From: Cochliopodium minus
Taxonomy: Eukaryota; Discosea; Himatismenida; Cochliopodiidae
Assembly (NCBI GenBank): GCA_024220525.1
Contig: JAMYWO010000471.1
Location: forward strand, 7,701-23,838
DNA: 16,138 nucleotides
Reading direction: 5' to 3'
Positions 8,369 to 16,138 of the stretch are shown piece after piece (positions within the stretch are counted from its first letter, which is position 1; each line of letters opens with the position of its first letter). Made by a program: the position numbers and the translations under genes. Under the pieces are notes generated by a model. That model ran no database searches. It worked only from the letters and a program-made list of their open reading frames with translations, and was not told the DNA's origin.

Positions 8369-11135
8369 ATGGAAAAAAACAAGATAATCGAAAATGCAAT
8401 TGAAAAATGGGGAAGCAATACTTCAAGATCCAGAAAGAATACAATTGGTATCTTATAAAATTTCGGTTTATAAAATATTATCCTTCATCCTCTTTCTCCA
8501 TCAAAATAAATATTTACACTCAACGAATATATCCAAATTTATCTCAATCTTTTTAATAATAGGAGGTGATGAGATATTACAGAAACCAAAATTAAAAATA
8601 GGAAAAGAAGATATTAACAACATAGAATATAATAACAAAACCAGAAGGAATACAATAATGTCTGGGATAAAACTGGATACATCATATAAAGATGTAAGAG
8701 AAAATAATAGTTTCAAATTTATATTCATACAATATATCAACATATATCACAACCCAAATGAATCATCTTTAAAAAATTAATCATCTTTCGCCAAAACAAA
8801 TCAAATAAAATTATATTTGAACTAATTATATTATTCAATTTAAAACATAAAAAAAAAATTTTCAATAAATCTTTGTAATTCGAACAAAAAAAAACTTTAT
8901 TACATTGATATGAAGAAGGCTTTTAAAATTTTTAAATTAAATTTAAATTTAATTAATTCAAATCTTTTTTGAAAAAACAAATGAAATCATAAATTTTTTT
9001 AAATTATTTTTTACAAAAAACTTCTTTGGAAAAAAAAAAAAAGATAAAGTTGATAATCAAAATAGAAAATCTTGAAATAGAAAAAACGAAATTTTGTTCA
9101 ATTAAAACAGAAATAAAAAGCGTGTTGAAAGATTTCGTGAAAGAAACACCAGAGAATCTACTAGGAGAAACCAAAAAAAAAGGATCACTATTCGACATCA
9201 ACAAAAATGAGTTCATACCTGAAAATATGGTGCTGGGGAAATGGATTAATGAAGAACAACACAAACAAATTCAAAATGGTAACACTGTCGAGATAGTTTT
9301 CGTTTACAAAAAGAATGATCTGAAGAAAAAAAAAACTTCCGCTAAGAAGAAAAAATCCACTTCCAAAAAAACTGCTTTCTCCAGGCATTCCTCCATTTCT
9401 GACAGATATGGCGGGAATTTTGATGTACAAATAGATCTAGGTGAAAAAAAATTTCATTTTATTAATTTTTAATGTTTATTTTAATTTATTTTAATTTAAT
9501 CAATTTTTTTTTAATTTTTTTTTTCAAATTAATTTATTTATTTTATTTTTTTGATTTAATTATTTTTTCTTTAAATTAAATTATTTTTTCATTTAAAAAT
9601 CTGTTTTTAAATTTTTTTTTAGATATCTCATCTAAATCATTGAGTATTGGACATGAAAAAAATTATGAAGAAATATTCAAAAATCATTTAAAAAGTAATG
9701 AAGATGGAGAAATCATAAATAAATTTTTGAAAAAAACAGGTGAGTTATTAAATTCAATTTTTTTATTTTTTTTTTTATTTTTTTTATCATTTTTTTTATT
9801 TTTTTTTTCATTTTTTACTTTTTTTTATTTTTTTTTATTTTTTTTATTTTTTTTTATTTTTTTCTATTTTTTTTTTATTTTTTTTTATTTTTTAATTTCT
9901 TTTTATAGAGGAATTTATGAGCCAGTTGAGAACGCGAACAACCAACGATCTATTGTCATCCATAAATTCTTCCGAGTTGCCTCAAAACCTGCAGTCTTTT
10001 TTGGATTTGTCTGTTCTAGAATTTATTTTCAAATATTTCGAAACAAATCCAAATGGTAAATAAAATTTAAATTTTTTTTTTATTTTTATTTATTTTTATT
10101 TTTATTTTTTTATTTTATAAATTTTTGATTTTATTTTTAAATTTATATTTAATTTTTTTTAAATTTTTTAATTTTTTAATTTTTTTTTCTTTTTTAAATT
10201 TTTTTTTTTTTTTTTAGTTTATAAAAAAGAGGGGATTTATAGAATATCTGGTAACCAAAGTGTCGTGAAATTGGTGTGGGCTTCTTTTTGCAAGTCTAAA
10301 CCCAGTTTCTTCGAAAATTTTTTGAACGAGGAAAATTGCCATGTTGTAACTTCCGCCTTCAAACAATATCTCCGTGAAATAGCTGAGCCAATAATTCCTT
10401 ATAATTTTTATGAAGGTAAAAAAAAATCAAAAAAAATTAAAAAAAATAAAAAAAAAAAAATTGAAATAAATTGTGTTTGAATGAATATTCCCCATATAAA
10501 TATGCGAGATATAGACAGTGTTTTAATTATCAGTTCAAAATTTAAATAAAAATTTGTTTAAAGTAGAAATATATCAATTTAAATCTCTTCCATAATTATT
10601 AAATTGAAATAAATTTTTTTTTTCTTTCAAAGAATTTATTTCCACCATTCGAGGGCATCAAGAAATAGAGGAACAAATTCTCCAAATCACTTCTCCTCAA
10701 GTTAAACTCGAAAAAATGAGTCTTTTGGAGAAAGCAGACAAAGTTTTGGCTTCCAAATTGGAGAAATTGGTCTCCAAAATACATCCTATCAACCAAGCTG
10801 CTCTCAAACTGATCATTCTTCATATGATCACTGTTGTAAGTTATTCTGATGTAAACAAAATGAACGAAAATAATCTAGCAGGTTTTTTTTTTTAATTAAT
10901 TTCTTTTTATTTTTTTTATTAATTTATTTTAAATCAAGTTGTTTTTGGACCCACTCTTTCGAGACCAAGAGAAGAAACTGTTTATTCAATGCTGGATAGC
11001 AATTTAAATAGTAAGCTGGTGATAGCCTTCATCAAACACTTCAAAACCATTTTTGCAACTGATCCAAATATGCCAGAGAATAACAGGAGAAAAAGAGGTG
11101 TCTCTTGCCTTCCTTCTCCCAAACTAAAAAACTGA
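8369..11135 (+). CDS. RhoGAP-domain protein, eight exons
   Basis: GTPase-activating protein for Rho/Rac-type GTPases, 504 aa. Exons 8369-8447, 8563-8693, 9044-9440, 9623-9739, 9909-10055, 10218-10415, 10633-10881, 10939-11135 sum to 505 codons ending in TGA. The RhoGAP domain (about 275-470) is clear: KKEGIYRISG with arginine finger R299, AFKQYLREIAEP with K339 and R343, and NKMNENNLAVVFGP with N437, all expected of an active domain. The preceding region (about 71-165) may be a ubiquitin-like fold, unproven. It is followed by a Lys-rich stretch and a Ser-rich patch. The first two exons are less certain: they supply the only in-frame ATG and a GTAAGA donor whose phase fits, but the acceptor at 9042-9043 follows an A-run rather than T. 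The two exons carry similar basic motifs (SRKNTI and RRNTI), possible kinase sites. Exons 4-8 are secure; most introns interrupt codons after the first base. Confidence 0.82.
9441..10632 (+). other. T-rich introns of the RhoGAP gene
   Basis: Introns 9441-9622, 9740-9908, 10056-10217 and 10416-10632 are nearly pure T and A. The first three are strongly T-rich on the sense strand (for example ATTTTT/TTTTTA runs at 9760-9895). They end in TAG or AAG. Open frames across them (for example 9640-10059) are artefacts of missing stops in T-runs. The intron 10416-10632 differs in being A-rich at its 5' end. Confidence 0.7.
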
Positions 11136-11280
11136 TTTAAATTAAAAAAAAGATTTATAATTTATTGAATTGATAAAAAAAATTTTTTTTTGGAAATTGA
11201 ATTTTAATTTTTGTTGGAAATTTAAAATTTTTTTTTAAAACAAAAGTTAAGTTTTTTTAAAAACAAAAGTTGAGTTTTTT
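11136..11280. other. Convergent intergenic region with overlapping 3' ends
   Basis: Only 145 bp separate the stop codons of the plus-strand RhoGAP gene and the minus-strand p62-like gene, so their 3' untranslated regions probably overlap. An AATAAA for the minus-strand gene lies at 11166-11161, about 115 nt past its stop. No good AATAAA follows the RhoGAP stop within the gap. Confidence 0.5.
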
Positions 11281-11282
11281 TT
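11237..11282. repeat. 22-nt direct repeat next to the p62-like stop codon
   Basis: The sequence AAAACAAAAGTT(A/G)AG followed by a T-run occurs twice (11237-11258 and 11260-11282), identical but for one A/G change and T-run length. The second copy runs into the complement of the TAA stop (11281-11283). This looks like a small recent tandem duplication. Confidence 0.7.
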
Positions 11283-12528
11283 AGTTGAGCAAATCTTGAA
11301 TGGTAAGTTGGATATCACCCTTGTTCTTTACCAAAAGTTGGATGTTTTTCTTTCTATCATCAAAACCCATGGTTGCAAGATCCTCGAGCTTCTTGCTGAA
11401 AGGGTAGACAGGTTGTTCGACCTTTGGAACCTCCTCGACCTTTGGTTGTTCAATTTTAGGTTGCTCAATGACCTTTGGAACCTCCACGACTTTTGGTTGT
11501 TCGACGACAACATTGGTGTTGTTTTGGCTGATTTTGCTTTGTTCGTAGAGCTCCTTTTGTTTGATGAAGGAGAAAGGATAGGAGCAAGGATCTTCAATCT
11601 TGCAAAAGGTGTGCTTCTTGTCGTGATTCTTGATGGTTTCCACTTGATTGGCGACCAAATAGCAGGAATCGCAGAAATCGAAATCAGGACATTCGAGACA
11701 TTTCCATCTGATCCCGACGATGGATTGGCTGCATCTATCACAAAACGCTCTATGTCTCTTTACAACAGGCTCGCTGGAATTTCCTGGCATGAAAAAACTG
11801 TCGATTTTCTCTCCATTCTTGAGAGCTTCTTTGAGAGCATCCAAAGCAGAGATCTTATCAAATTTGTGGGTGGATTCGTGTGATTGGATCTTTTCTTCGT
11901 GACATTTGGAGCAGAAATCGAAATCAGGGCATGTGGAGCAATGATATCTTGTCCCGCTGATTTGAGTATTGCATCCATCGCAGATATGGTTATGTTCCAA
12001 TTTGCAGAAGCCACTGTTGAGGAAATTCTCCAACAAACCGTCACATTGTCCTCCTTGGATGAATTGATTGGCGATATCTCTCAAGCCATTCATGAATCCG
12101 AATGGATTGCCTCCTTGTTGTCCAAAATGATGGTATCCATGTCCATGATGTCTTCCATGATGATGTCCATGTCCTCTTCTGCCATGATGATGTTCTTTTG
12201 GTTGTTCATTTTCTCCTTCTTTGGATTTGCATTTGGATTTCCAGTTTCTTCCACATCTTCCCTTCTCTTCTTCCTTCTTTGTCTCATAAACGCTCAATCT
12301 GAGGATATTTTGTTGGAAACTTCCCAATGCCTCCTTATATTCCAATTCTGATCCTACTGTTACGAGATCTCCTTCATCATCCTTGTATTTCAATACAAAG
12401 CTTCCTTCTTGCAAGCTGAATAATTGTCCAACTTGTTTGATGAGGGATGTATATGATACATCAACTAATGGAACTCTTCTAATATCTTCATTAAAGTTAA
12501 TTTTCAATACTTTTGGTGAGTTATTCAT
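11281..12528 (-). CDS. p62/SQSTM1-like protein: PB1, two ZZ fingers, UBA
   Basis: Likely selective-autophagy receptor or ubiquitin adaptor, 415 aa in one exon. PB1 domain at about 1-85: basic K9 side and an acidic OPCA-type motif (YKDDEGDLVTVGSELEYKEA), so both faces for head-to-tail oligomers seem present. A Lys/Glu stretch and a His/Gly-rich linker (about 113-140, nine-in-twelve His in places) follow. ZZ zinc finger 1 at about 181-226 (C183, C186, C197, C200, C206, C209, H217, H221) and ZZ 2 at about 259-309 (C263, C266, C277, C280, C286, C289, H302, H306) have complete ligand sets. A Pro-rich EQPK/VPK repeat (about 343-374) leads to a UBA domain at about 377-415 (LATMGFDDRKKNIQLL...DIQLTIQDLL) for ubiquitin. 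FSFI (319-322), after acidic IED, is a possible LC3-interacting motif. There is no NBR1-type FW domain. The start ATG is 12528, the only sensible one. Confidence 0.88.
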   Translation of the reverse strand: MNNSPKVLKINFNEDIRRVPLVDVSYTSLIKQVGQLFSLQEGSFVLKYKDDEGDLVTVGSELEYKEALGSFQQNILRLSVYETKKEEEKGRCGRNWKSKCKSKEGENEQPKEHHHGRRGHGHHHGRHHGHGYHHFGQQGGNPFGFMNGLRDIANQFIQGGQCDGLLENFLNSGFCKLEHNHICDGCNTQISGTRYHCSTCPDFDFCSKCHEEKIQSHESTHKFDKISALDALKEALKNGEKIDSFFMPGNSSEPVVKRHRAFCDRCSQSIVGIRWKCLECPDFDFCDSCYLVANQVETIKNHDKKHTFCKIEDPCSYPFSFIKQKELYEQSKISQNNTNVVVEQPKVVEVPKVIEQPKIEQPKVEEVPKVEQPVYPFSKKLEDLATMGFDDRKKNIQLLVKNKGDIQLTIQDLLN

Positions 12529-12862
12529 TATTTTTTATTTGTTTTTTTTGAAGTTCAATTTTTTTTTATATTTTATTTTTTGTTGTTTTTTTTTATTTTT
12601 GTATGAAACAATTACCATTTTCGTGTTTATGATAAATAAAACAACAAACTGTTTGGTTTTAATTAACCTATGACCACAAAATTAAATTTGAAAAATATAC
12701 TTGGTTTTGAGAACAAAAGAAAATATAAAATGTTGAAAAATAAATTTAGTATTCAAAAGAGAATTTTAAAAAGACTTGTTGGAATTCTTTGGAAAAATAT
12801 TTATCAATTAGCTCAAATTAGAAAGCAAAAATAATTCTGAATCAAAAATATAAATAAAAAAA
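12529..12862. promoter_or_regulatory. Divergent promoter region, p62-like gene / cytidine deaminase
   Basis: A 334-bp AT-rich gap lies between two start codons on opposite strands and must serve both genes. The side next to the p62-like gene is T-rich on the plus strand (A-rich leader for that gene), while the side next to the deaminase is A-rich. No factor site or RNA gene is recognisable. Confidence 0.5.
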
Positions 12863-14084
12863 ATGAAATTAAAGAATAAAGCCTCATTGAAGAAAATATC
12901 AAAGAATGTGAAGATTGGGTTCTCATTATTAACAAATCGATCAAAATTTGGTTTGAATTTGCAAATATCGAAAAAATATTCAACAAATAATGAATCAAAC
13001 AGTGAGGATGAATTGAAGATTGAAGATTACCTTAGATCAAAGAACAATGGAAAATTTCCATTTGTAATAAAATCAGAAATAGCGAAAGAAGCACAAAAGA
13101 TAATAACCTCGAAAGAAGAAAAAGAAGATGAAAGGGGATTCGTTTATAATCAGAAATTCATGCAAAGTTTGATCAATATCGGCACAAAATTCGCAAAACC
13201 ACCAATTTCAAACTTTCATGTGAGCTGCATAGGACAATCAACATCAAATAATCTATTATTTGGAGTGAATCTTGAATTCCCTCCTGTTCCTCTTTACAGT
13301 TGTGTACATGCAGAACAAAGTCTCATTTCTTCTTTAATAACAAATAGAGAACTAAGTCTGAAAAAGATATACCTTTCACATGGTAAATAGAAACATTTTT
13401 CAATTATATTCTTCATAAAAATGATTTTATTAGATCCTTTTATAAATAACTCATATAAACTTATATATTTGAAAAATATACGCCGAACATCCACTATATT
13501 TCATTAATTTGATTTTTTTAGCTCCTTGTGGTCATTGCAGACAATTTATAAATGAGATTTTGAACGCTGATCAAATAAATATTTTCATCCTCACCAAAAA
13601 TCAGACCTTCTCCTTCTTCAATCTTCTCCCCCAAAGTTTTGGACCAACAGATTTGGGAATCAGCAAGACCATGTTTCAAATAGAGAAAAATTTGACACAA
13701 AATGCAAGATATGAGAAGACCTATTCCAATAATCAATCGTATGATGAGAAATTATTTGAGATAGCCAAACAAGAAATTGATTATTCTCATTCCCCCTACA
13801 CCAATTGCAAATCTACTGTTGTTCTTAAATCCAAAAATGGCACCATCGCTAAGGGTGTATATTTGGAGAGTGCTGCATACAATCCATCCCTTCCTCCTTT
13901 GCAATCTGCTTTGATTAATTTGAATTCGTTCGAGATCCCTTTCAGCGATGTTGAGGAGGTTTTTTTGCTAGAGAGCCATCCAAAAGATCAGATTCAACAT
14001 TTATCTCAAGTTCAAACTACCCAACTTTTGTTGGGAAACATCTCCCCCAAAGCAAAATTTACTTCTTATAAACAAATTTTTTAA
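12863..14084 (+). CDS. Cytidine deaminase, dimeric type, with N-terminal extension
   Basis: Hydrolytic deamination of cytidine/deoxycytidine to uridine/deoxyuridine in pyrimidine salvage. Exons 12863-13382 and 13522-14084 join in phase (CAT G / CT CCT) to 360 aa ending TAA. Catalytic signature CVHAEQSLISSL (H149 zinc ligand, E151 proton shuttle) and APCGHCRQFINEI (C176 and C179 zinc ligands) are complete; the intron falls between them. The second, zinc-less half carries SHSPYTNCKSTVVL and ESAAYNPSLPPLQSALI, typical of the about-300-aa plant/E. coli homodimer class rather than the short animal/fungal tetramer. The first 43 residues are rich in Lys/Ser/Arg with no acid residue and end KKYSTN, like a mitochondrial presequence. 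The rest of the extension (44-110) is Lys/Glu-rich. Identification of the enzyme is firm; targeting is inference. Confidence 0.93.
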
Positions 14085-14107
14085 GTATTATGTTTTTTGT
14101 AATAAGA

Positions 14108-14113
14108 AATAAA
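14108..14113 (+). terminator. Candidate poly(A) signal AATAAA
   Basis: AATAAA 24 nt after the deaminase TAA (14082-14084), well placed for 3'-end formation, though such hexamers are common in this composition. Confidence 0.45.
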
Positions 14114-14181
14114 ATCGAATTTTTCATTATAGAAAGCTATTTCATTATCATACCCATAAGGGGAAATTTTTTTTCTTTTTG

Positions 14182-14209
14182 AATATGTGTCTGGACATCC
14201 ACACATATT
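14182..14209. other. 28-nt near-palindromic hairpin
   Basis: AATATGTGT at 14182-14190 is perfectly complementary to ACACATATT at 14201-14209 around CTGGACATCC. An alternative pairing (AATATGTG, 2-nt bulge, TGGA with TCCA, 2-nt loop) gives a 12-bp stem. Unlike other inverted repeats here it contains several G-C pairs. It could be a protein-binding site or an RNA structure in the deaminase 3' region; no function is known. Confidence 0.55.
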
Positions 14210-14723
14210 TTTAACACGATAAAAAAAAATCATATCTCTTTATATACAATTGATATTTACATACAGTGTTGGTGATTCGCATAATTATGCAAATTATTTC
14301 CTTATGTCTTTTGATTTCATTCAAAATTCAGATTAGTCAACAAAGATTTTTTTTTAACAGTTTCCGAGTTTTTTAGATGTCAATTTTTATAGTTTATTGT
14401 CATTTTTCATTTTTTTTTTTTTTTTTCATTCCACTTACTTTTGTTTGAATGCAAAGATGCTTTATTTTCTCATCAAGGTGGATTTTAAAAATTCAAATTA
14501 TTGTATAGAATTAAACAATTAAAAAAAAAAAACATTAAAGAGAATAAATGTAACTTGATTCTAATTATTCTCAGCATTTACAAGGTTTCAAACTTTATTT
14601 TGGCTTCTGTTTTTTTATTTTTATAAATATTTTTTTGACTCGGAGCCAAACAAAAATTTTTTTTATCTTTCTTTATTTTAATTATAAAACAAATTATAAA
14701 AAAAAGGAGTGTTTAACAAAAAA

Positions 14724-16138
14724 ATGGCTTTATCTGTTTGGGCAATAAAAGGAATTGCATTAGCATCCACATCAGTATAATATTTTCCATATAAAAAACT
14801 TCAAATATGAACTTTTCAAACAAAAAAACAAAAACAAAAAGGTGATGGCATTTGTTTTCGGAATGTTGCCATATATTTTATCTGGAAAAATATCTGAGAG
14901 GAAAAGGTATGCAATAAAATTATTTTTGAGATGTGAAATTTGTTGAATATATTTGAGAAATCATTGGGGAAAAATCACTCATAAAGTATATAAAATCAAT
15001 TTACCAATCTATTTATTATTCAGTTTGCGGATTATATATTTTTAATATTTAAATTTTTTTTTTCTCTTAAAATAAAATGGAATTTAAGAAAATATAGAAA
15101 TAATTCCTTTTTGATATTTTAATAATCAGATAATAGAAAATATAACTCAAATCTTTATTTTATTTTTAATATTTTTATATTAAAAAGAGATATATTTTTG
15201 TCCATGGGAAATTCATTTGCAGGAGGACTTTTTTTCAGCATAGGATTCTTTCACTTGTTGCCAGAATCCAACGAAATCTTCGAGGAAGTAACTGGAAGTC
15301 ATTTCCCTTATGCATTTGCGATTGCTCCACTCGGTTTCCTCTTGATTTTTTTCATCGAAAAAGTTTTGTTGTAAAAAAAATAGAAAATTTTCAAAGCCTT
15401 TTTTTTTTCGTTGTAATAAATATATTTTTTTTTTAAAATGTAGTAATCACGATCATGAGAAACATATCAACAGCGAAGAAATTGGGTCAAAAAATTTTTA
15501 AATTTTATTTTTGTATAATTTTTTATTTTTTATTTTTTTTGGGTTTTAAGATTTTATTTTTTATTTATATTTTATTTTTTATTTTATTTTTTATTTTATG
15601 TTTATTTTATGTTTATTTCTAAATTATTTTTTTTTATTTGATTTTAAATCCATTTTAATTTTAATTATGAATTTATTTATTTTTTCCATTCTAATTTATT
15701 TTTTATTTATTTTTTATTCGTTTCATTTTTTATTCGTTTCATTTTATAACTATTTAATAATTGTTTTTCCACTTTTTTTTTTTATTAAATGTTTATTTTT
15801 TGAATTTTTTTTTTTGATTTTTTAAATTTTTTTTTCATTACAGACTGGTCAAACAAAGTGAAGGGGAAGGAGAAAAATCAGAGAGCGAGTCTCAGTCAGG
15901 ATCCAATCAACACAGTGTAAATAAAAAATCAGGTGCAAAGTCAGAAGTGTTTGGAGCTTTCATTTTGTTCCTTGCTGTTTCCATTCATTCCATCATTGAA
16001 GGTAAAAATTTAAATTTTTTTATTTTCATTTTCGTTATAAATTTATTTTTTATTTTTTATTTTTTGTTTTTTTATTTTTTATTTTTTATTTTTTATTTTT
16101 TATTTTTTATTTTTTATTTTTTATTTTTTATTTTTTAT
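14724..16138 (+). CDS. ZIP-family zinc transporter, 5' part, runs off the right edge
   Basis: ZIP (SLC39-type) transporters carry Zn2+ or similar metals into the cytosol. Exons 14724-14774, 14842-14906, 15188-15370, 15444-15485, 15844-16001; the next intron starts at 16002 and fills the window. All joins keep frame (166 complete codons so far). Transmembrane 1 lies in about residues 5-30 (IKGIALASTSVMAFVFGMLPYILSG). TM2 starts SMGNSFAGGLFFSIGFFHLLPES, with the family's HLLPE metal-site motif. TM3 is FAIAPLGFLLIFFIEKVLL. The cytosolic loop has NHDHEKH plus a Ser/Glu-rich run, and TM4 is VFGAFILFLAVSIHSIIEG, the HSxxEG signature. The exon of 42 nt has an unusual GTCAAA donor and can be skipped without changing frame. 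Subfamily and metal choice cannot be told from this fragment. Confidence 0.85.
15486..15843 (+). other. 358-nt T-rich intron in the ZIP gene
   Basis: Intron between the His-loop exon and the TM4 exon, almost only T and A with repeated TTTATTTT-type units, ending CATTACAG. A 75-codon open frame inside it (15598-15825) is Phe/Leu/Ile-only and reflects T-runs, not a gene. Confidence 0.75.
16043..16138 (+). repeat. (ATTTTTT)n simple repeat at the right edge, within an intron
   Basis: From about 16043 to the window end the sequence is a 7-base tandem repeat (A plus six T), with one G interruption near 16066. It lies in the intron after the TM4 exon of the ZIP gene. The array may be polymorphic or may mark a difficult assembly position. 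Confidence 0.85.

Larger units (their letters stand above)
14085..14723. other. Intergenic region, cytidine deaminase to ZIP transporter
   Basis: 639 bp between two plus-strand genes. It contains a candidate poly(A) signal for the deaminase near its start, a 28-nt hairpin at 14182-14209 and several A/T runs (for example 14409-14427). I see no ORF, tRNA or other RNA gene. The right part should contain the transporter's promoter and leader. Confidence 0.6.

Noticed and set aside
8501-8743. Minus-strand 80-codon ORF considered as the missing first RGS exon of the right paralogue
   Set aside because: Its product is hydrophobic with no RGS motif, and the plus-strand frame there fits a spliced 5' end for the RhoGAP gene better.
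9640-10059. Single 139-codon plus-strand ORF
   Set aside because: It reads through a poly-T intron; splicing 9739 to 9909 restores the RhoGAP frame, and the ORF's middle is only Phe/Leu.
14085-14723. Search for tRNA or other RNA genes in the longest gap
   Set aside because: No cloverleaf or promoter-box pattern could be seen; only the hairpin at 14182-14209 stood out.
15598-15825. 75-codon hydrophobic ORF
   Set aside because: Intronic T-run artefact between two ZIP exons.

Overview
This window is nuclear DNA of a very AT-rich unicellular eukaryote. Almost every gene is split by GT-AG introns that are T-rich on the sense strand. The proteins carry long Asn/Lys/Ser runs, and the gene set (RGS, RhoGAP, PB1-ZZ-UBA, dimeric cytidine deaminase, ZIP) is eukaryotic. 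Stop codons TAA and TGA are both used, so the standard code fits. An AT-rich amoeboid protist (dictyostelid-like or Anaeramoeba-like) is my guess, but the sequence alone does not settle it. All spliced models below were joined by hand from reading frame, splice-site and family fit.

Left part (1-8293, all minus strand): two paralogous genes with repeated regulator-of-G-protein-signalling (RGS) domains flank one large unrelated gene. The left paralogue (1910 down past base 1) encodes at least three RGS domains in series. The right paralogue (8159-6300, five exons, 389 aa) keeps the last two. Just upstream of its start, and in the same frame, is a remnant resembling the end of an RGS domain, cut off by one TAA. 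Between them is a gene of about 1,214 codons (5895-2251) that I do not recognise. It has six near-identical units, each with a Trp-in-acid motif (EEIDWSDDNEPPHK), joined by Asn/Lys-rich linkers, four of which carry an acidic serine block.

Middle (8369-12528): an eight-exon plus-strand gene for a 504-aa RhoGAP protein with an intact arginine finger. It is convergent with a minus-strand, intronless gene for a 415-aa p62/SQSTM1-like protein (PB1, His-rich linker, two ZZ zinc fingers, UBA).

Right part (12863-16138, plus strand): a two-exon cytidine deaminase of the dimeric plant/E. coli type with a basic N-terminal extension that looks like a mitochondrial presequence. Then comes a 639-bp gap with a strong hairpin, then the 5' part of a ZIP-family zinc transporter. 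That gene has a 42-nt exon, of frame-neutral length, encoding a His-rich loop. It runs off the right edge.

Two themes may link neighbours: G-protein and Rho signalling (two RGS genes, one RhoGAP) in the left and middle, and unrelated housekeeping on the right. Nothing suggests an operon or a mobile element. The most unusual object is the Trp-acidic repeat protein. The most informative evolutionary signal is the difference between the two RGS paralogues: a lost domain in one and missing introns in the other.
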